A stretch of DNA of 64,000 nucleotides from an uncultured Halanaerobiales bacterium (GTDB taxonomy: Bacteria > Bacillota > Halanaerobiia > Halanaerobiales > M55B127), in assembly GCA_913055675.1 (NCBI GenBank), contig CAJXKY010000009.1, positions 1-64,000 on the forward strand, written 5' to 3'. Below the pieces are notes generated by a model, which saw only the letters and a program-made list of their open reading frames with translations, had not been told where the DNA came from and searched no databases. This document shows, piece after piece, positions 16,442-25,335 of the stretch (the stretch's first letter is position 1; every line of letters begins with the position of its first letter). The translations under genes were made by a program, and so were the position numbers.

Positions 16442-17536
16442 ATTTCTGAAATATTTAATAATAGATTTTTTAAAATTAGTTTTGGTATTATTTTAGTCTT
16501 AACCATTTTTATATTACTACAACAAGTTACCTTTTTTATAAGAGCTTTTAGAATTATCACTTCTCTTTTTATAATACCTATGTTATTAGGGGGATTTCTT
16601 TATTATCTTTTAAGACCAATGGTTAATTTTTTAACTAAATATTTAAAATTTAGAACCTTAGCTATATTTATCAGCTTTGCAGTTATTGTAACTATTATCT
16701 TTTTTGTTGTCTATTTTGGTGGTAATATAATAACTGAACAGTCTAGGAATTTGATCAATCAGTTTTCAGATTATTATTATTCTGAAGCATCAGTTCCTAC
16801 TGAAGATAATTTATTCTTCGAAGTTGGTACACAAATCATGGAATATTTAGAAAAATACAATATACAGGAAAGGTTGTCTACTTTTCTTGAAAATTTGGTG
16901 GATGTAGTAAGAAATAATATATTTGGTATTTTTACTACTTTAACAAATATCGGAACTGTAATTATTTTAATACCTTTTGTAGTATACTATTTACTGAAAG
17001 ATGATCATAGAATGAAAGCTGCCTTTTTATCTTATTTACCAACTGAAAAAAGACATCATATGAATAGAATTTTGAATAAAATTGATGATACTTTGTCTAA
17101 ATATATAACAGGACAGACCATAGTTGCTTTCATGCTAGGTATTTTAACTTATATCGGGTTTATTATAATTGGTTTGCCCAATTCTTTAATTTTGTCAGTT
17201 ATTGTTATGATTACATCTTTTATACCTTTTTTGGGACCTATTTTGGGAATTTTACCTGCTGTTTTCATTGGAATTTCTCAAAGTTTTGTTATGGTATTTC
17301 AAATAATATTAGTCTTGATTATTGTACAGCAGATCGAAGGTAATATTATTCAACCCAAAGTTCAGGGAGAAAGACTTAAAATTCATCCATTGATAGTTAT
17401 ATTTATGATTTTAATATTTATTACTTTATTTGGATTTATAGGGGCTCTTTATGCCGTTCCTGCATATGCAGTGGCAAGACTATTATTTTTGGAATATCAT
17501 GGCCGATATATAATGGCTGAGAGAAAAAATGAATAG
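16442..17536 (+). CDS. AI-2E/PerM-family transporter; probable ATT start
   Basis: About 364 residues with some seven or eight membrane spans. The layout is N-terminal helices, a central extracytoplasmic helical region (about 100-165), then the conserved IIIGLPNSLILSVIVMITSFIPFLGPILG and IEGNIIQPKVQGERLKIHPL segments of the family. Substrates are mostly undefined; some homologues export AI-2 or act in Na+/H+ exchange. GTG at 16433 sits inside the ribosome site GGGAGTGG, whereas ATT at 16442 lies eight bases after GGAG. The gene overlaps the following subtilase gene by eight bases. Confidence 0.85.
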   Translation: MSEIFNNRFFKISFGIILVLTIFILLQQVTFFIRAFRIITSLFIIPMLLGGFLYYLLRPMVNFLTKYLKFRTLAIFISFAVIVTIIFFVVYFGGNIITEQSRNLINQFSDYYYSEASVPTEDNLFFEVGTQIMEYLEKYNIQERLSTFLENLVDVVRNNIFGIFTTLTNIGTVIILIPFVVYYLLKDDHRMKAAFLSYLPTEKRHHMNRILNKIDDTLSKYITGQTIVAFMLGILTYIGFIIIGLPNSLILSVIVMITSFIPFLGPILGILPAVFIGISQSFVMVFQIILVLIIVQQIEGNIIQPKVQGERLKIHPLIVIFMILIFITLFGFIGALYAVPAYAVARLLFLEYHGRYIMAERKNE

Positions 17537-19361
17537 ACGTGATATTTGGATTTTATTTATAATTTTTATACTGATTTTTGCGGGATATATTTATCCTCTT
17601 GTCTATAATTTTCAAGAACAGGAAACAGTTACTATATTTGTGATTGATACTTTTGGTGACGGGATGTTAAGTCACGGTGATATAGTGAGTTCAATTATAG
17701 AACAAGAGGTTCCTAATTATAATATAAAGAAGATGAATGTAAAAAAAGGGGATAGCTTTGGTGTTGAAAATTATTACCAGGCCCTAACTGAAATTTATAA
17801 TTATAAAAGGAAAAATAACGATGAAAAAGTTGTTGTTAATATCAGCTTGGGGTTTTATGAAGCTGAAGGTTATCATGAAATACTTATTAACCAACTTTCT
17901 AATATTGGAGTAGGAATTGTAGCTGCTGCAGGTAATGATGATAGTCCCATTTCATTTTATCCAGCTGCTTTTGAAGATAAGGTAGTAGCAGTAGCTAGTA
18001 TCAAAGGGAATTCTAAGACAGGTTATTCAAATTATGGTGAATATATAGACATTTGTGCCGAGGGTAGTTTTTTTACAGCGATTAGCCTACCACAATTTAT
18101 GAGTTATAGAGCTAGTGGTACTTCTTTTGCAGCCCCGAGAGTTAGTTCGTTTATTGCAAAAATTATGGCTGCTGAAGATATAAATTTTAAAGAGGCATTG
18201 ACTCGTTTAAAAAATTTAAGTATTCCACTTGATGATCAATTATTTGAAAAAGGATTACTAGGAGAAGGAAAAATAAGTAATTGGAAGTTTCTAGTTGAAT
18301 ATAATAGGTCAAAACTTGTATTTAACTATCTATTACCTATTCTGATTTTCATATTGATTTTTTATTTATTATTTAAAAAGATGGGCTTAATTGGTATTCC
18401 ATATCTATTTCTAATCTCCGTAGTCTTAGGTCCGTTTTTTATAATATTACGGGATCATTTCTTGAGTTTAATAAATTCAGAAATATTTACAATATATAAT
18501 CTAAAATTTTTTGTATTATTTATATTATCTTATCTTACAGCAAAGGTAGTTACTAAATTTGAAAAGTATTTCTTATTAGAAATATATTTTATAATCAATA
18601 CAATTATTTCACTTGTATTACATTATCAAGAAATTTTAAGCTTAAGACTATTTACTTATTTAAATATATTCTTGATAATTACACTGTATTTATATGAATT
18701 TAGAATATACAGAAAAAAGAAAGAATCAACTAAAGTAAAAGATTTAAATAGTAATTCCTTTCAAGTTATAAATTCAGTTAAGGTAAACATCGCAAGCAAA
18801 GAAAAGTTCGATGAAATGACCTTATATAAGCTATTAAAACTATATAAAAATACAAATAAAAGGGCTGTCCAAAAAGCAATAATAGACCTTATATTTAAAA
18901 ACGCAAACAAGGTTCCACTTTCCTATTTGGTAGGAAAATCAAACTCTTATATAATTCATCAATATATATTTGATAATATAGAAGATTACAAAGAAAAGAT
19001 TACAATAGAAAACTTATTTACAATAATCAAATATTATCATGAATATATAGAAGTAATATTTTCAAATTATAATTTTGCTGAGATAAATAATCAGTTAAAA
19101 AAAGAATTTGAAAAGAAAGAGATATCAGTTAATAGATTGCTGAAAATAATTAATTATTATAGAGATGCTTCAATAATAGATTTTCTATTAACTATATATG
19201 ATAACTATAGTCAATGCTGGAATCGTTACCTTATTGCAAGAACTGTTTTAGAATTAGCTAGTGAAAATGATAGAGAAGAAATGTTAGAGAAGTTTAAAAA
19301 GGATAAATGTGGAATAGTACAAGAAGAAGTGGCACACTTTTTAAAGAGGAGGGAAAATTAA
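17529..19361 (+). CDS. Membrane-embedded subtilisin-like (S8) serine peptidase with C-terminal helical domain
   Basis: 610 residues. An N-terminal anchor (about 8-27) is followed by a compact S8 domain with Asp40 (FVIDTFGDG), His49 (LSHGDIV), oxyanion Asn136 (AAAGNDD) and Ser199 (GTSFAAPR). A block of about five hydrophobic spans (roughly 268-400) and a 200-residue basic, helical C-terminal region follow; the last part is rich in repeated short helices and may be HEAT-like. The subtilase domain is smaller than secreted subtilisins and has no propeptide. Translationally coupled to the PerM-type gene. The substrate is unknown. Confidence 0.85.
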   Translation: MNRRDIWILFIIFILIFAGYIYPLVYNFQEQETVTIFVIDTFGDGMLSHGDIVSSIIEQEVPNYNIKKMNVKKGDSFGVENYYQALTEIYNYKRKNNDEKVVVNISLGFYEAEGYHEILINQLSNIGVGIVAAAGNDDSPISFYPAAFEDKVVAVASIKGNSKTGYSNYGEYIDICAEGSFFTAISLPQFMSYRASGTSFAAPRVSSFIAKIMAAEDINFKEALTRLKNLSIPLDDQLFEKGLLGEGKISNWKFLVEYNRSKLVFNYLLPILIFILIFYLLFKKMGLIGIPYLFLISVVLGPFFIILRDHFLSLINSEIFTIYNLKFFVLFILSYLTAKVVTKFEKYFLLEIYFIINTIISLVLHYQEILSLRLFTYLNIFLIITLYLYEFRIYRKKKESTKVKDLNSNSFQVINSVKVNIASKEKFDEMTLYKLLKLYKNTNKRAVQKAIIDLIFKNANKVPLSYLVGKSNSYIIHQYIFDNIEDYKEKITIENLFTIIKYYHEYIEVIFSNYNFAEINNQLKKEFEKKEISVNRLLKIINYYRDASIIDFLLTIYDNYSQCWNRYLIARTVLELASENDREEMLEKFKKDKCGIVQEEVAHFLKRREN

Positions 19362-19873
19362 TGACAGATATTATAAAGAAGAGAAGAAGTATACGTTCTT
19401 ATAAAAACAAAGAAGTGGCTGAAGAAAAAATCTATGATTTATTAGAGGCCGCCATGTTGGCCCCTTCAGCTGGGAATGAGCAACCATGGCATTTTATAAT
19501 TTTAGATGATAAAGAAATTATTAATGAAATTCCTAAAATTCATCCTTATTCTCAAATGATCACCCAGGTAAATAAAGCAATCTTAGTATGTGCTGATGTT
19601 AATAATACTAAATATGAGGGCTTTTGGGTGCAAGACTGTGCAGCTGCTACAGAAAATATACTCTTAAAAGCAGTTGATCTTGGTTTAGGTGCTGTTTGGT
19701 TAGGGATATATCCTGATGAAGATAGAGTAGCTAAGTTCAAAAGTTTTTTTGAATTACCAGCAAATATTATTCCAGTTTCATTAATACCAGTTGGATATCC
19801 TGATGTAAATAAAGAGACACCTGATAGGTTAGATGAAAATAGAATCCATAGAAACAAATGGGAAAAATCATAA
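19361..19873 (+). CDS. Nitroreductase-family FMN oxidoreductase
   Basis: 170 residues. The family start IIKKRRSIRSYKNKEVAEEK, the AMLAPSAGNEQPWHFIIL FMN-binding segment and the C-terminal GLGAVWLGIYP are clear. These are FMN-dependent NAD(P)H oxidoreductases acting on nitro compounds or quinones. The A of the ATG at 19361 is the last base of the preceding stop codon (TAATG), so the gene is translationally coupled; the ribosome site is GAGGAGGG. Confidence 0.93.
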   Translation: MTDIIKKRRSIRSYKNKEVAEEKIYDLLEAAMLAPSAGNEQPWHFIILDDKEIINEIPKIHPYSQMITQVNKAILVCADVNNTKYEGFWVQDCAAATENILLKAVDLGLGAVWLGIYPDEDRVAKFKSFFELPANIIPVSLIPVGYPDVNKETPDRLDENRIHRNKWEKS

Positions 19874-19889
19874 TTGGGGGAGATATTAA

Positions 19890-20393
19890 ATGGAAAGTAT
19901 TAAATTTAATGAATATCAAAAGGATGTTATGGATGTAATTGGTGAAGGCGCGTTATTAACTGTTAAAGATGGAGATAAATTAAATACAATGACCATTGGT
20001 TGGGGCAGCGTTGGTGTTATATGGGGTAAGCCTATGTTTACAGTTTTAGTAAGACATTCTCGTTATACTCATAGATTAATTGAAAATACTGACCAATTTA
20101 CTGTTTCTGTACCTTTAAATGGTCAATTAAAAGAAGAAATCGATTATTGTGGAACTAAATCGGGCCGAGATGTTAATAAATTTGAAGAGCTTGGACTAGA
20201 ATTAGTTGAAGGTGAAGAACTAGAAACTCCCTTTATCAAAAATTTAGATATTCATTATGAATGCAAGATTGTTTATAAACAAGATATGAACCCTGATTTA
20301 TTATTTGATGAAGATATTAGAAATAAATATTACCCTCAAGGAGACTATCACACTGTATATTATGGTAAAATCATTGGAACCTACAAGGAGTAA
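19890..20393 (+). CDS. Flavin reductase-like FMN-binding split-barrel protein
   Basis: 167 residues. GEGALLTVKDGDKLNTMTIGWGSVGVIWGKP is the FMN-binding split barrel seen in flavoredoxin and flavin reductase-like proteins, with the conserved VRHSRYTHRLIENTDQFTVSVP segment after it. Such proteins transfer electrons via FMN. It lies 16 bases after the nitroreductase, so the two probably form one flavin redox operon. The ribosome site is GGGGGAG. Confidence 0.9.
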   Translation: MESIKFNEYQKDVMDVIGEGALLTVKDGDKLNTMTIGWGSVGVIWGKPMFTVLVRHSRYTHRLIENTDQFTVSVPLNGQLKEEIDYCGTKSGRDVNKFEELGLELVEGEELETPFIKNLDIHYECKIVYKQDMNPDLLFDEDIRNKYYPQGDYHTVYYGKIIGTYKE

Positions 20394-20408
20394 TGTGAGG
20401 ATATAAAT

Positions 20409-22221
20409 ATGAAAAAAATCAGAAGTATTGAAGAAATAGATTTACAAGCTATTAAAAATAATCGAGAATACTATAATTCACCAGAGGATTGAAAAGATCA
20501 AATAATATATTTTCTCATCGTAAATCGATTTTCAGATGGAAATGAAGATAAGCGTGAATTATTTAATGAAAATGAAGATTTTGATAATATTAAAAAAACT
20601 GATTCTGTTGAAGAAGGGCAAAACTGGGGTTCTAAATGGAACGGGGGTAGTCTAAAAGGAGTTATATAAATTAGATTACCTTAACAACCTTGGTATATCA
20701 GTCATCTTGTTAAGTCCTATATTCAAGCAAGTGGCTTTTCAGGAGAGCTATCATGGATATGGAATCCAAAATTTTCTGGCTGTTGACCCTCATTTAGGAT
20801 CAACTGAAGATTTAAAAAAATATTAGTTGAAGAAGCCCATAAAAGGGATATCTATGTTATTTTAGATATTATATTAAACCATTCTGGTAATGTTTTTGCT
20901 TATCAAGGGGATAACCCAAACTGGTCCGGTGATACTTTTAATATTAGAGCTTTTAGAGATAATAATGGGGAACCTAATATTAATTTAGATGAGATAAATG
21001 AAGAAGAGATTTGGCCTGATGGTGCGGTTTGGCCTAAAGAAATGCAGGATAAAGATATTTATGAGAGAAAGGGCTATAATAAAAATTGGGAGTATTATCC
21101 CGAATATGTACAAGGGTATTTTATGTCTTTAAAAACTTATTTTCTCGGCCATTATAGTGAAGAAGAAGGTTTTATACCCTCAAAAGCTTTAAATATTCTT
21201 ACCAAAATTTATAAATACTGGATTGCTGAAACAGATATTGATGGATATAGATAAGATACTGTAAAACATCTTGATTGGGGAGCTACTAGGCATTTTGTAA
21301 GAGAAATACATGAGTTTACTAAAAGTATTGGCAAGAAAAACTTCTATTTAATCGGAGAAATTACAGGTGGTTTTGACTTTGCTTATAACACCTTAAATAA
21401 AACCGGTTTGGATGCTGCTTTAGGAATTAATGATATACCTCATAGACTTGAAGGGGTAGCCAAAGGATATATAGAACCAGAAAAGTATTTTAATATATTC
21501 ACTAATTCTGATCTCCCAGAAGATGAAGATTATAAATGGTTTAAAGATAATGTTGTTACGATGTTTGATGATCATGATATGGTTAGTCTTGCTGATGATT
21601 ATAAATATCGTTTTTCGGCAGATGAAGAGACCTCACCATTGCTTTTAAATTGTATCCTGTTAAATATGACTACTTTAGGTATTCCTTGCCTATATTATGG
21701 GACTGAACAGGGATTTGACGGTAGTGGAGATAGTGATCCATACATTCGGGAATGTATGTTTGGAGGTAAATTTGGAGCATTTAGATCTCAAAACAAACAC
21801 TTTTTTAATAAAAATACATCTTTATATAAAGGTATTAAAAATATTATGAGTTTAAGAGATGAAAATGTTCCTTTAAAACACGGCCGACAGTATTTAAGAC
21901 CTATTACTTATTCTAGTGACCAAGAATTCTTTATACCCCAAAAAGAAGATGAAGAAGAGGATCACTGATGTAATAGCGTGGTCTAGAGTATTAAGTGAAG
22001 AAGAATATATCTTAGCTGTAAATAATGATATTGAAAATAAAAAAGAGGTCTATATAAAAATAGACCCCTACTTAAATGATGAAAACCATGAATTTATCTG
22101 CATCTATTCATCTCATAAAAATCAAATTGGAAATAAAGCATCAACAAAAAATATTAATGGAAATATTTGTATAAAAACTGAAATAAATAAAAAAGGAAGA
22201 GTTGTATATAAAAAGATATAA
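20409..22221 (+). pseudogene. Decayed GH13 alpha-amylase-family glycosidase
   Basis: A recognisable GH13 enzyme broken by at least five lesions. TGA at 20490 replaces Trp in PEDWKDQIIYF. There is a frameshift near 20667 (before KLDYLNNLGI), a second near 20820 (before LVEEAHKRDIYVILDIILN), a TAA at 21252 directly before the nucleophile Asp (DGYR-stop-DTVKH), and a frameshift near 21950 (before DVIAWSRVLS). Remaining landmarks are ILNHSGN, the catalytic Glu in LIGEITGG and MFDDHDM. It starts at ATG 20409 after a weak AGGA site, 15 bases beyond the flavin reductase gene. No read-through function is expected. Confidence 0.9.
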
Positions 22222-22222
22222 T

Positions 22223-23053
22223 TTAGAAACTAATTAAAATTGCATCTCGATCTGCATAAGTTGCAATTGTTGGCCCCATTTCTGTAATAATTATTTCTTT
22301 AAAATTATATCTTTTTTCAACTTCTTCCTTAAAATTTTTTGCTTTTTCATAACAATCGTAATGGGCAATACCTAAATATTTATTTTCAAGTTCTGACCCG
22401 TAGTCATCTATATAATCAATTAGTTTTTCAAAAGCTCTTTGAGATCCTCGTATTTTTTCATAGACTTTAATTTCTCCTTTATTACTTGCCCCCAATAATA
22501 ACTTAATATTTAGCATACTTACAATCTTACCCATGATTTTATTCATCCGACCACTATTAATTAGATTATCCATATGTTCTAAGATAAAAAAGGTATTTAG
22601 ACCCTCTATATAAGAGCCTAACTCATTTACAAGTGTATCATTGTCCATGCTTTTTTCTCTAAGCTCGAGTAGTTTTAAGATAACTAGACCTTCACCCACG
22701 GAAGCAGAAAGAGTATCAAAAACATGTACAAAACTATCATTAACTTTTTCTAAAAACATTTCTTTAGCAATAGTGGCATTATTGTAACTACTACTTAAAG
22801 CAGAAGAAATTGCTATAATAAAATTATCTTGGTTTTCTTTAAGATGATTTAAAAAATCTCCTGGAGAAGGAGCTGCAGAACCTGGACTATAGTTAATAGA
22901 TTTTATTTTTTCATAAAATTCGGATGGAGATAAATTTACACGATCTTTAAAAACTTCATTTTTAAATTTTAAAGTCATGGGAGCTAAATTTATTTTTTCT
23001 AAATATTTTTTAGGTAGATCACAGGAACTATCTGCAATAATATTTATTTTCAT
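22223..23053 (-). CDS. DegV-family fatty-acid-binding protein
   Basis: 276 residues. The N-terminus MKINIIADSSCDLPKKYLE, the PSPGDF motif, the AISSALSSSYNNA segment and the C-terminal AHYDCYEKA are typical of DegV (FakB-like). These proteins bind one fatty acid and, with the kinase FakA, produce acyl phosphate for phospholipid synthesis; no fakA is in the window. The ribosome site is TGGAGG. It converges with the dead glycosidase, with two bases between. Confidence 0.93.
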   Translation of the reverse strand: MKINIIADSSCDLPKKYLEKINLAPMTLKFKNEVFKDRVNLSPSEFYEKIKSINYSPGSAAPSPGDFLNHLKENQDNFIIAISSALSSSYNNATIAKEMFLEKVNDSFVHVFDTLSASVGEGLVILKLLELREKSMDNDTLVNELGSYIEGLNTFFILEHMDNLINSGRMNKIMGKIVSMLNIKLLLGASNKGEIKVYEKIRGSQRAFEKLIDYIDDYGSELENKYLGIAHYDCYEKAKNFKEEVEKRYNFKEIIITEMGPTIATYADRDAILISF

Positions 23054-23534
23054 TAAAACAACCTCCAGAGAATATATTATTTGATTGAAAGATTAAAAAA
23101 CGACCTTACTTAATATTATAATCTAAAAATAGAGGTTTTTAAAGGTAAATCGGCTTATATTTGTTAAAAAAAGAGTATAATTTCGTAAAATATGTATTTT
23201 ACGAAATAAAATAAAAATTATTTTGCACTATTTTTTAATATTTACCTATACTATTCACAAAAATATTTATCTACCCATCTCTAAATATGAATATTTTGAT
23301 CTATTAAAGTTAATTAACAATATTTGTTTTGACTTTATTCAAATTAAATATTTGATTGCAAAAAAATAAAGTATACTTTTAATTAATAAAGTATACTTCT
23401 CAAGAGATCGCAGCTATTCGTTTTTAATTTATAAACTCGCCATTAATAATCCTATAGGGGAATTTATCTATATCTATTTATACTTATGTTTTAATTATCT
23501 ATGAAATGATATTTTTTATAATTTGTATTTAAAA
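23054..23534. promoter_or_regulatory. 481-base AT-rich gap with several palindromes and no gene
   Basis: No open reading frame of convincing composition is seen on either strand. It contains a 13-base-arm palindrome centred on TG (23180-23207, arms ATTTCGTAAAATA and its complement). It also contains a tandem pair of AAGTATACTT palindromes (23369-23378 and 23389-23398) within a 14-base direct repeat, and a GTTAATTAAC palindrome near 23310. These look like repressor-binding sites or small hairpins, but the protein that would bind them is not identifiable. Confidence 0.5.
23365..23398. repeat. Tandem 14-base repeat carrying AAGTATACTT palindromes
   Basis: AATAAAGTATACTT occurs at 23365-23378 and 23385-23398. 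Each copy ends in the perfect palindrome AAGTATACTT, and the palindrome centres are 20 bases apart, about two helical turns, so two dimers would bind on the same DNA face. Confidence 0.75.
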
Positions 23535-23858
23535 TTAAACTTCTTTTTCTATTGGAACTTTTATTATCTGTCCAGGTGACAAATTAGAATTCTTTAAATT
23601 ATTAATTTTTTTAATTTGATAAACATTTTTTCGAATATTACTTTCTTTACCGAACTCACTTTCGGCTATTTGCCAGAGTGTTTGTCCATTTTTGATTTCA
23701 ATATCTTTATAATATATTTCTTTTTTTGTCATTGCTTTGAAAGATAGGACACTAATTATAAGAATTATGGAGAGTATAATGACTGATATAACAAGAATCT
23801 TATTGAAATTAGTCTTTTTTTCATCTTGCCTTGTTAGTTTTGCATTACCTTTATACAT
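23535..23858 (-). CDS. LysM-domain membrane protein, YneA-like SOS division inhibitor
   Basis: 107 residues: a basic N-terminus, one membrane span (about 22-45) and a C-terminal LysM domain (IEIKNGQTLWQIAESEFGK to LSPGQIIKVP) that binds peptidoglycan. A small, single-span, LysM protein divergent from lexA matches yneA of Bacillus, which delays division during SOS. The upstream ATG at 23858 follows TTGGAGG; the open frame extends further upstream without a ribosome site. Its promoter overlaps LexA boxes. Function is inferred from architecture and position. Confidence 0.82.
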   Translation of the reverse strand: MYKGNAKLTRQDEKKTNFNKILVISVIILSIILIISVLSFKAMTKKEIYYKDIEIKNGQTLWQIAESEFGKESNIRKNVYQIKKINNLKNSNLSPGQIIKVPIEKEV

Positions 23859-23871
23859 TTTATCTGCCTCC

Positions 23872-23953
23872 AATACGTATGTTCTATATATTATTATAGC
23901 AGAACAAGTGTTTGAAGTCAAATTAAATTGGCATAAAATAGAACGATTGTTTG
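23872..23953. promoter_or_regulatory. Three LexA (SOS) boxes in the lexA/yneA divergon
   Basis: The Firmicute SOS box is CGAAC-N4-GTTYG. Sites here are AGAACAAGTGTTTG (23901-23914), AGAACGATTGTTTG (23940-23953) and a weaker AATACGTATGTTCT (23872-23885). The first lies in the yneA spacer, the second overlaps the lexA -35, and the third lies downstream of the yneA start point. Confidence 0.8.
23893..23921 (-). promoter_or_regulatory. Promoter of the yneA-like gene
   Basis: Minus strand: TTGACT (23916-23921), 17 bases, TATAAT (23893-23898). A LexA box occupies most of the spacer. Confidence 0.75.
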
Positions 23954-23979
23954 CTTTATAGGGTTTCGTGTGTTATAAT
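23951..23979 (+). promoter_or_regulatory. Promoter of lexA
   Basis: TTGCTT (23951-23956), 17-base spacer, TATAAT (23974-23979). The LexA box at 23940-23953 overlaps the -35, as expected for autoregulation. Confidence 0.75.
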
Positions 23980-24046
23980 TTAAGAAGTAACAGTTATTTG
24001 TAATAAAAAATTTTACATATTAAAGTATTATCTGGAGGGTATAAGA

Positions 24047-24703
24047 ATGGCTGATTTAGAAAGTTTAAGTTCGCGCCAAAGACAAATTTATTCATTTATT
24101 GTAGAAGAAATTGAGCAAAAGGGTTATCCCCCTTCTGTTCGAGAAATTGGTAAGGCAGTTGGTCTAAAATCCCCTGCATCTGTACATAATCATTTAAAAA
24201 CTTTAGAAAGATTAGATTATATACGGAGAGATCCATCTAAACCAAGAGCTATCGAAATATTAGATAACGAAAAGAAAGAAAAAGATTTTAAAGATAATTT
24301 CGATAAGGAAATGATTCATGTTCCTATTGTGGGAAGGGTTACAGCTGGTATACCTATCCTTGCTGAGGAAAACATAGAGGATTATTTTCCTGTTCCAACA
24401 AGTTTTATTAAAGTTAGAGGTAAAAAGTTATTTATGCTTGAAATTGATGGGGAAAGTATGATAAATGCTGGTATTGAGGATGGAGACTATGTTATTGCCC
24501 AGCAGCAAAACACAGCAAATAATGGAGAAATAGTAATAGCCCTGATAGATAACAGGGCTACAGTAAAAAGATTTTATAAAAGAGAAGATTATGTAGAACT
24601 AAAACCGGAAAATCCCAATTATGATCCGATATTAGTTAAAAACGTTAAACTTTTAGGTAAAGTTGTAGGACTTTTCCGTAATTTTGAGAAAAGAAAGTTT
24701 TAA
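24047..24703 (+). CDS. lexA: SOS repressor LexA
   Basis: 218 residues. The winged-helix DNA-binding domain (about 1-72) includes GYPPSVREIGKAVGLKSPASVHNHLKTLE. The C-terminal S24 peptidase domain has cleavage site Ala100-Gly101 (VTAGIP), Ser137 (DGESM) and Lys174 (ATVKRF). RecA-stimulated self-cleavage derepresses the SOS genes. A seven-base-spaced GGAGGG ribosome site precedes the ATG. Its own promoter carries a LexA box. The stop overlaps the convergent udg stop by four bases. Confidence 0.97.
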   Translation: MADLESLSSRQRQIYSFIVEEIEQKGYPPSVREIGKAVGLKSPASVHNHLKTLERLDYIRRDPSKPRAIEILDNEKKEKDFKDNFDKEMIHVPIVGRVTAGIPILAEENIEDYFPVPTSFIKVRGKKLFMLEIDGESMINAGIEDGDYVIAQQQNTANNGEIVIALIDNRATVKRFYKREDYVELKPENPNYDPILVKNVKLLGKVVGLFRNFEKRKF

Positions 24704-25320
24704 ATATCATAGAGTTCTTCTATTCTATCAACAGCTTTTTTAATTTTTTTAAAATCCTTCCAGACAGGCTTTTTCATATTAGCATTTCTTAATAGATAGG
24801 CAGGGTGAAAGGTTGGTAAGAAGTATAAATCTCCTTTGTTATACCATTTCCCCCTGTCTTCTGTTATTTTTATACTGGAATCAATTAAATATTGAGATGC
24901 AACTGCTCCTAAAGGTACTATGACTTTGGGATTTATATATTTCATTTCAGTTTTTAAAATTGGAGAACAAGCTTTCATTTCATTATCGGTTGGGTTTCTG
25001 TTTTCAGGTGGACGACATTTTACTATATTTGTAATATATATGTTATTTCTTTTAATGTCGACAGACTCCAAAATTTTATCCAGGAGTCTTCCAGCCCGTC
25101 CAACAAAGGGTCTACCCTTTTTATCTTCACTTGCGCCTGGTCCTTCACCAATAAACATAATCTTATGATCTAATGATCCTTCTCCCATGACTACCTGGGT
25201 ACAGGTACTTCTTAAATTACATCGTTTACACTTTAAAGCTTTTTCTTTAAATTTTTTATAGTCATTTTCAGGATATTTAAACATAGTATCGGTTAATTGA
25301 CCATTTTGATTAAATATCAT
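24700..25320 (-). CDS. Type-4 (iron-sulfur) uracil-DNA glycosylase
   Basis: 206 residues. The [4Fe-4S] cysteines are CKRCNLRSTC near the N-terminus plus CRPPENRNP and CSPIL downstream. The active site motif A is GEGPGASEDKKGRPFVGRAG and motif B is PTFHPAYLLR. Family 4 enzymes remove uracil from DNA, starting base-excision repair. The ribosome site is AGGAGAG. It sits at the end of the long minus-strand mutS-mutL-dapL run and next to lexA. Confidence 0.95.
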   Translation of the reverse strand: MIFNQNGQLTDTMFKYPENDYKKFKEKALKCKRCNLRSTCTQVVMGEGSLDHKIMFIGEGPGASEDKKGRPFVGRAGRLLDKILESVDIKRNNIYITNIVKCRPPENRNPTDNEMKACSPILKTEMKYINPKVIVPLGAVASQYLIDSSIKITEDRGKWYNKGDLYFLPTFHPAYLLRNANMKKPVWKDFKKIKKAVDRIEELYDI

Positions 25321-25335
25321 AAAAAGCTCTCCTAT

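Noticed and set aside
20490-20492. In-frame TGA at a Trp position in the GH13 gene, as possible recoding (Trp or selenocysteine).
   Set aside because: TGA is used as a stop for other genes here (e.g. miaB, marR), no selenocysteine element is evident, and the same gene has several further stops and frameshifts.
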